NCBI GenBank assembly: GCA_945889545.1
Contig: CAMDCC010000133.1
Coordinates: 1-7,896, forward strand
Length of the DNA: 7,896 nucleotides
DNA from: Bifidobacterium breve
GTDB lineage: Bacteria > Actinomycetota > Acidimicrobiia > IMCC26256 > PALSA-555
Direction of reading: 5' to 3'
The notes under the pieces are model-generated. The model was not told the DNA's origin and searched no databases. It saw nothing but the letters and a program-made list of their open reading frames with translations. Positions 5,958 to 7,896 of this stretch are shown in pieces (position 1 is the stretch's first letter; every line of letters starts with the position of its first letter). The position numbers were made by a program, and so were the translations under genes.

Positions 5958-6658
5958 CCGACACGAACACGAACGACAACATCACGCCCGGTGACATCCT
6001 GGCGTGCAACCACCCGTCGGTGGCCGGGCGTGAGCGTGAGCTGCGCGCCCTCACCGACGAAGTCCGACGTCTCATCGCGGTCACCGTCACCAACACCGCG
6101 AACGCGACCGACACCGTGGCACTCACCGAAGATCTCGCGCGCGTGGTCGATCGCATCGCGGCGCACGTGCCCGACCCGGTGCCGTCGCGCCTTGGCCCCG
6201 ATCGACCCGCGCACGGCGCGTACGACGGGATGCCCTACGACGTGGTGCATGGTCGCTACAACCCACTCGCGATCCCGGTCGTCATGCACAACGAGCAGCC
6301 GTTGGCCATCGGCACAGTCACCTTCACCACGCCATATGAAGGACCGCCCGGATGCGTGCACGGCGCGATCCTTGCGGGCGTGTTCGACATGGTGCTCACC
6401 GCGGCCAACCTGATGGACGACGCGGCCGGACCGACCGTGGAACTGAAGATCAACTACCGCAAGCCCACGTTGCTCCACACCGAGACGCGCTTCGAAGCCT
6501 GGATCGAAGGCCGAGAGGGTCGCGTCACCACGGCAGCAGGGCGAGCGCTGCAAGGCGACACGGTGACCGTCGAAGCGATCGGCAAGTTCGTGAAGCTCAA
6601 ACGCGAGCAGGTGATGGCGCTCCAGCGCCGCGCTGAGGAGCAACGGTCGGGCTCATAG
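5954..6658 (+). CDS. Hotdog-fold (PaaI/4HBT superfamily) acyl-CoA thioesterase-like protein
   Basis: This is a 234-residue protein. The C-terminal part, about 95-215, is a hotdog domain: GPPGCVHGAILAGVFDMVL at 130-148 is the central helix with the catalytic-type H136-G137 and D145, followed by a KINYRKPTLLHT strand near 165-175. Related enzymes hydrolyse acyl-CoA or aryl-CoA thioesters in the cytoplasm. The N-terminal 90 residues form a mostly helical extension with TVTNTANATDTV, not part of the hotdog fold, of unknown role. GTG 5954 is chosen because it overlaps the DUF1295 stop by four bases (GTGA), repeating the arrangement one gene earlier. It is the last gene of the presumed lipid operon and is followed by a hairpin. 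Substrate chain type is not evident. Confidence 0.86.
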   Translation: MTDTNTNDNITPGDILACNHPSVAGRERELRALTDEVRRLIAVTVTNTANATDTVALTEDLARVVDRIAAHVPDPVPSRLGPDRPAHGAYDGMPYDVVHGRYNPLAIPVVMHNEQPLAIGTVTFTTPYEGPPGCVHGAILAGVFDMVLTAANLMDDAAGPTVELKINYRKPTLLHTETRFEAWIEGREGRVTTAAGRALQGDTVTVEAIGKFVKLKREQVMALQRRAEEQRSGS

Positions 6659-6663
6659 CCCGA
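6647..6663 (+). terminator. Hairpin spanning the thioesterase stop codon
   Basis: TCGGGCT-cat-AGCCCGA is a perfect 7-base stem with a 3-base loop, and it contains the TAG stop at 6656-6658. It marks the likely end of the lipid operon, but no T-tract follows, so efficiency is uncertain. Confidence 0.45.
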
Positions 6664-6719
6664 GGCGCGCGTCACTCGATGCGGCCCACGCCGTCCTCTT
6701 GGAGTGCTTCGGGAAGGTA

Positions 6720-6745
6720 TCCTTACTCTTTCCAATAAGTAAGGA
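6720..6745 (+). promoter_or_regulatory. Inverted repeat TCCTTACT-N10-AGTAAGGA: vapBC operator or SD-masking hairpin
   Basis: Perfect 8-base arms lie at 6720-6727 and 6738-6745 in an AT-rich island within GC-rich DNA. The right arm contains most of the AAGGAG ribosome binding site (6741-6746), eight bases before ATG 6755. VapBC complexes usually repress their own operon at such palindromes. As RNA, the same repeat could hide the ribosome binding site. A clear -35/-10 pair could not be assigned. Confidence 0.6.
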
Positions 6746-6754
6746 GTTCCTAGG

Positions 6755-7003
6755 ATGGAAGCTACGGCCCGGATGACGTCGAAAGGTCAGGTGACGGTGC
6801 CCAAAGCGGTGCGCGACGCGCTCGGGCTCGACGAGGGCGACAGTGTCGCGTTCCGAGTGGAAGGGCAGCGGGCCGTGCTGGCGCGAATCCCGGATCTTCT
6901 CGATCTCGCGGGTTCGGTGCCCGTTCCGGCTGCACGGCGCGGCGCGTCGTGGGACGAGATCCGCGCCCATGCGAGCAAGGCGGCCGCACGGCGCTCGCGC
7001 TGA
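6755..7003 (+). CDS. vapB: AbrB/MazE/SpoVT-type antitoxin (VapB-like)
   Basis: This is an 82-residue protein. The swapped-hairpin DNA-binding domain at about 3-45 shows ARMTSKGQVTVPKAVRDALG followed by GDSVAFRVE, the classic AbrB-family pattern. The tail, about 46-82, is Ala/Arg-rich with SWDEIRAHASKAA, a likely toxin-wrapping segment. It should neutralise the PIN-domain toxin encoded three bases downstream and autoregulate at the inverted repeat ahead of it. AAGGAG at 6741-6746 fits ATG 6755. The cognate pairing is inferred from adjacency and family. Confidence 0.9.
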   Translation: MEATARMTSKGQVTVPKAVRDALGLDEGDSVAFRVEGQRAVLARIPDLLDLAGSVPVPAARRGASWDEIRAHASKAAARRSR

Positions 7004-7006
7004 CTG

Positions 7007-7396
7007 GTGCTCATCGACACGAACGTCCTGATCCGCCACCTCACTGGTGACCCGCCGGGCCTCGCGCGCAAGGCAACTCAATTCCTCGAACACGCCACTG
7101 GGCTTGTCTGTCCCGACCTCGTCGTCGCCGAGACTGTGTACGTGCTCGAGTCGTTCTACAAGGTGCCGCGCGAGGAAGTCGCTCAGCGTATTCGCGCCAT
7201 CGTCGCCTCCCCTGCCGTCTCCGTCGACGACGAATTGCTGATCTTGCGGACGCTCGAGGTCTACGAGTTCGATCGACTGCACTTCGCCGAGGCGTATCTC
7301 GTTGCGACGGCTGAGCGCTCCGGCATCGGGGCCATCGTGTCGTTCGACCAGAGCATCGATCGCGTCACGACCGTCCGCCGAGTTGAACCGCGCTGA
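7007..7396 (+). CDS. vapC: PIN-domain ribonuclease toxin (VapC-like)
   Basis: This is a 129-residue PIN-domain protein of normal VapC length. Acidic active-site residues are D4 (MLIDTNVLIRHL), E42 (VVAETVYVL), E95 (HFAEAYLVATAE) and D114 (SFDQSID). The third position is usually D in VapC, so E95 is a conservative change. VapC toxins are Mg2+-dependent endoribonucleases that cut tRNA or rRNA; the target here is unknown. GTG 7007 starts three bases after the antitoxin stop and its product begins directly with the first PIN strand, so no other start fits. Co-transcription with the antitoxin is expected. Confidence 0.9.
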   Translation: MLIDTNVLIRHLTGDPPGLARKATQFLEHATGLVCPDLVVAETVYVLESFYKVPREEVAQRIRAIVASPAVSVDDELLILRTLEVYEFDRLHFAEAYLVATAERSGIGAIVSFDQSIDRVTTVRRVEPR

Positions 7397-7421
7397 CTCT
7401 CTGACTCTTCGCTTCAGAGAG
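7397..7421. terminator. Hairpin between convergent vapC and the small Cys/His gene
   Basis: CTCTCTGA (7397-7404) and TCAGAGAG (7414-7421) form a perfect 8-base stem with a 9-base loop, directly after the vapC stop. It lies in the 33-base gap between converging genes and could end transcription from both sides. There is no T-run. Confidence 0.5.
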
Positions 7422-7429
7422 CGAGCGCT

Positions 7430-7612
7430 TCAGCCTCGGTCGTGCTCCATCGTGTTGGTGACGACCTTCCAGGCCGTCAGATCCCATCGATGCGGGTGCC
7501 CGCCGTCGGGGCCGCCACGGTTGCAATGCCGAGTCTCCTCGGCACGTGGCGCGTTCGCCTCGAACGTGGCGAAGCATCCCTTCTTCTGGCAGGGCACCCG
7601 GTCTGTGGTCAT
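7430..7612 (-). CDS. Small Cys/His-containing hypothetical protein, possibly zinc-binding
   Basis: This is a 60-residue protein I cannot name. C8 and C13 (PCQKKGC) with H29/C30 (TRHC) and H39/H41 (GGHPHRW) could form a small zinc site, and the RWDLTAWKVV stretch looks like a folded core. It is judged real because AGAGG lies at 7619-7623, six bases ahead of ATG 7612, and the protein is compact and motif-like rather than the Arg/Ala/Pro-rich product typical of antisense frames here. It is convergent with vapC and divergent from the P450 gene. DNA or RNA binding is only a guess. Confidence 0.55.
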   Translation of the reverse strand: MTTDRVPCQKKGCFATFEANAPRAEETRHCNRGGPDGGHPHRWDLTAWKVVTNTMEHDRG

Positions 7613-7669
7613 GGCGTGCCTCTCTTGTGCAGAGGGGCCACCGGGGACCAGAGCAGCTCACTCGGCTCT

Positions 7670-7687
7670 CGCACCCGAGCGGGTGCG
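7670..7687. promoter_or_regulatory. Palindrome in the divergent region between the Cys/His gene and the P450 gene
   Basis: CGCACCC-gagc-GGGTGCG has perfect 7-base arms. It is followed at once by the 8-base palindrome GCACGTGC at 7687-7694. Placement between two divergent starts fits an operator, though GC-rich DNA makes chance palindromes fairly common. Confidence 0.35.
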
Positions 7688-7710
7688 CACGTGCTGCCGT
7701 CAACTTACAC

Positions 7711-7761
7711 CCCAGAAGTGACAGGCACCCAGAGCGACAAGCGCCCCAGAGTGACAAGCTG
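7711..7761 (+). repeat. Three 17-base tandem repeats (CCCAGA-type) upstream of the P450 gene
   Basis: Units start at 7711, 7728 and 7745, exactly 17 bases apart. They read CCCAGAAGTGACAGGCA, CCCAGAGCGACAAGCGC and CCCAGAGTGACAAGCTG. The shared core is CCCAGA followed by (G)TGACA or GCGACA. They end 14 bases before the P450 start and overlap its expected promoter, so they are candidate regulator sites. Confidence 0.6.
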
Positions 7762-7763
7762 GC

Positions 7764-7769
7764 TACGGT
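7764..7769 (+). promoter_or_regulatory. Probable -10 box (TACGGT) of a leaderless promoter for the P450 gene
   Basis: TACGGT ends exactly six bases before GTG 7776 and no Shine-Dalgarno sequence is present. This is the spacing expected when transcription begins at the start codon. The tandem repeats lie immediately upstream in the -35 zone. Confidence 0.45.
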
Positions 7770-7775
7770 CGCCTC

Positions 7776-7896
7776 GTGAGCGCACCCGACATCGACCTCC
7801 TGGCGGGCGACTTCTACGGCGAGACCGCCAAGGTGGCACACGCCTGGATGCGGGCGAACGAACCGGTGCACTTCGACGAGAAGAACGCCATGTGGG
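7776..7896 (+). CDS. Cytochrome P450, N-terminal fragment (continues past right edge)
   Basis: Only 40 codons are visible. The product begins MSAPDIDLLAGDFYGE and continues with AHAWMRANEPVHFDE, followed by KNAMW. This DIDL-(D/A)GDFY then (A/Y)-WMR-x2-PV order is characteristic of the N-terminus of actinobacterial soluble P450 monooxygenases. The haem-binding Cys loop and the I-helix lie outside the window, so the subfamily and substrate cannot be told. GTG 7776 is preferred because the family motif begins a few residues later and a TACGGT box precedes it by six bases. It is divergent from the small Cys/His gene. Confidence 0.8.
   Translation, partial: MSAPDIDLLAGDFYGETAKVAHAWMRANEPVHFDEKNAMW

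Noticed and set aside
5948..6643. A 231-codon minus-strand frame opposite the thioesterase gene
   Set aside because: It has no motif, and the plus strand carries a clear hotdog domain with a start coupled to the gene before it.
6690..6730. A sigma-70 -35/-10 pair for vapBC (TTGGAG with TATCCT or TACTCT)
   Set aside because: The spacers would be 13 or 19 bases, so no pair is convincing, although a promoter must lie in this AT-rich stretch.
7711..7761. A CRISPR array
   Set aside because: The units are only 17 bases, directly adjacent without unique spacers, and no cas gene is present.
7365..7871. A 168-codon minus-strand frame covering the small Cys/His gene and the P450 start
   Set aside because: It would overlap the P450 N-terminus and shows no motifs. 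The shorter frame at 7430-7612 has its own ribosome binding site and motif-like product.

Overview
The window is about 7.9 kb of very GC-rich, gene-dense bacterial DNA. GTG starts, a DUF2510 module, a LytR_C domain, CYP-type P450 coding sequence and start codons lying six bases after a TANNNT box all point to Actinomycetota. An Acidimicrobiia-like lineage is my best guess, but that is inference, since no marker gene is present. I see no rRNA, tRNA, CRISPR array, insertion sequence or prophage gene. No gap between genes exceeds about 165 bases.

Layout from left to right. (1) A minus-strand gene, cut by the left edge, fuses an aspartyl/asparaginyl beta-hydroxylase-type domain to a sulfotransferase domain. 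(2) Divergent from it is a plus-strand envelope protein: DUF2510-like N-terminus, one transmembrane helix, Thr-rich linker, LytR_C domain. (3) Convergent to that is a small minus-strand Ada-type metal-binding protein. The two genes share a large hairpin that covers both stop codons. (4) Divergent again is a three-helix membrane protein that looks like the PycTM effector of Pycsar anti-phage systems, with no cyclase gene beside it. (5) Four plus-strand genes then lie close together: a flavodiiron-like metallo-beta-lactamase-fold protein, a PlsC-type acyltransferase, a DUF1295 membrane protein and a hotdog-fold thioesterase. The last three are joined by 4-base overlaps and suggest lipid or acyl-CoA metabolism. 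(6) A VapBC-type toxin-antitoxin pair follows, with an AT-rich promoter region and an inverted repeat whose right arm contains the antitoxin's ribosome binding site. (7) A 60-residue minus-strand Cys/His protein of unknown function lies divergent from the start of a cytochrome P450 gene that runs off the right edge. Three 17-base-spaced repeats sit just ahead of the P450.

The features most worth following are the beta-hydroxylase/sulfotransferase fusion, the orphan PycTM-like effector with its palindromic divergent promoter region, and a consistent split between genes with a Shine-Dalgarno sequence and genes whose start codon follows TANNNT-N6 (probably leaderless). No complete multi-gene defence system is visible here.
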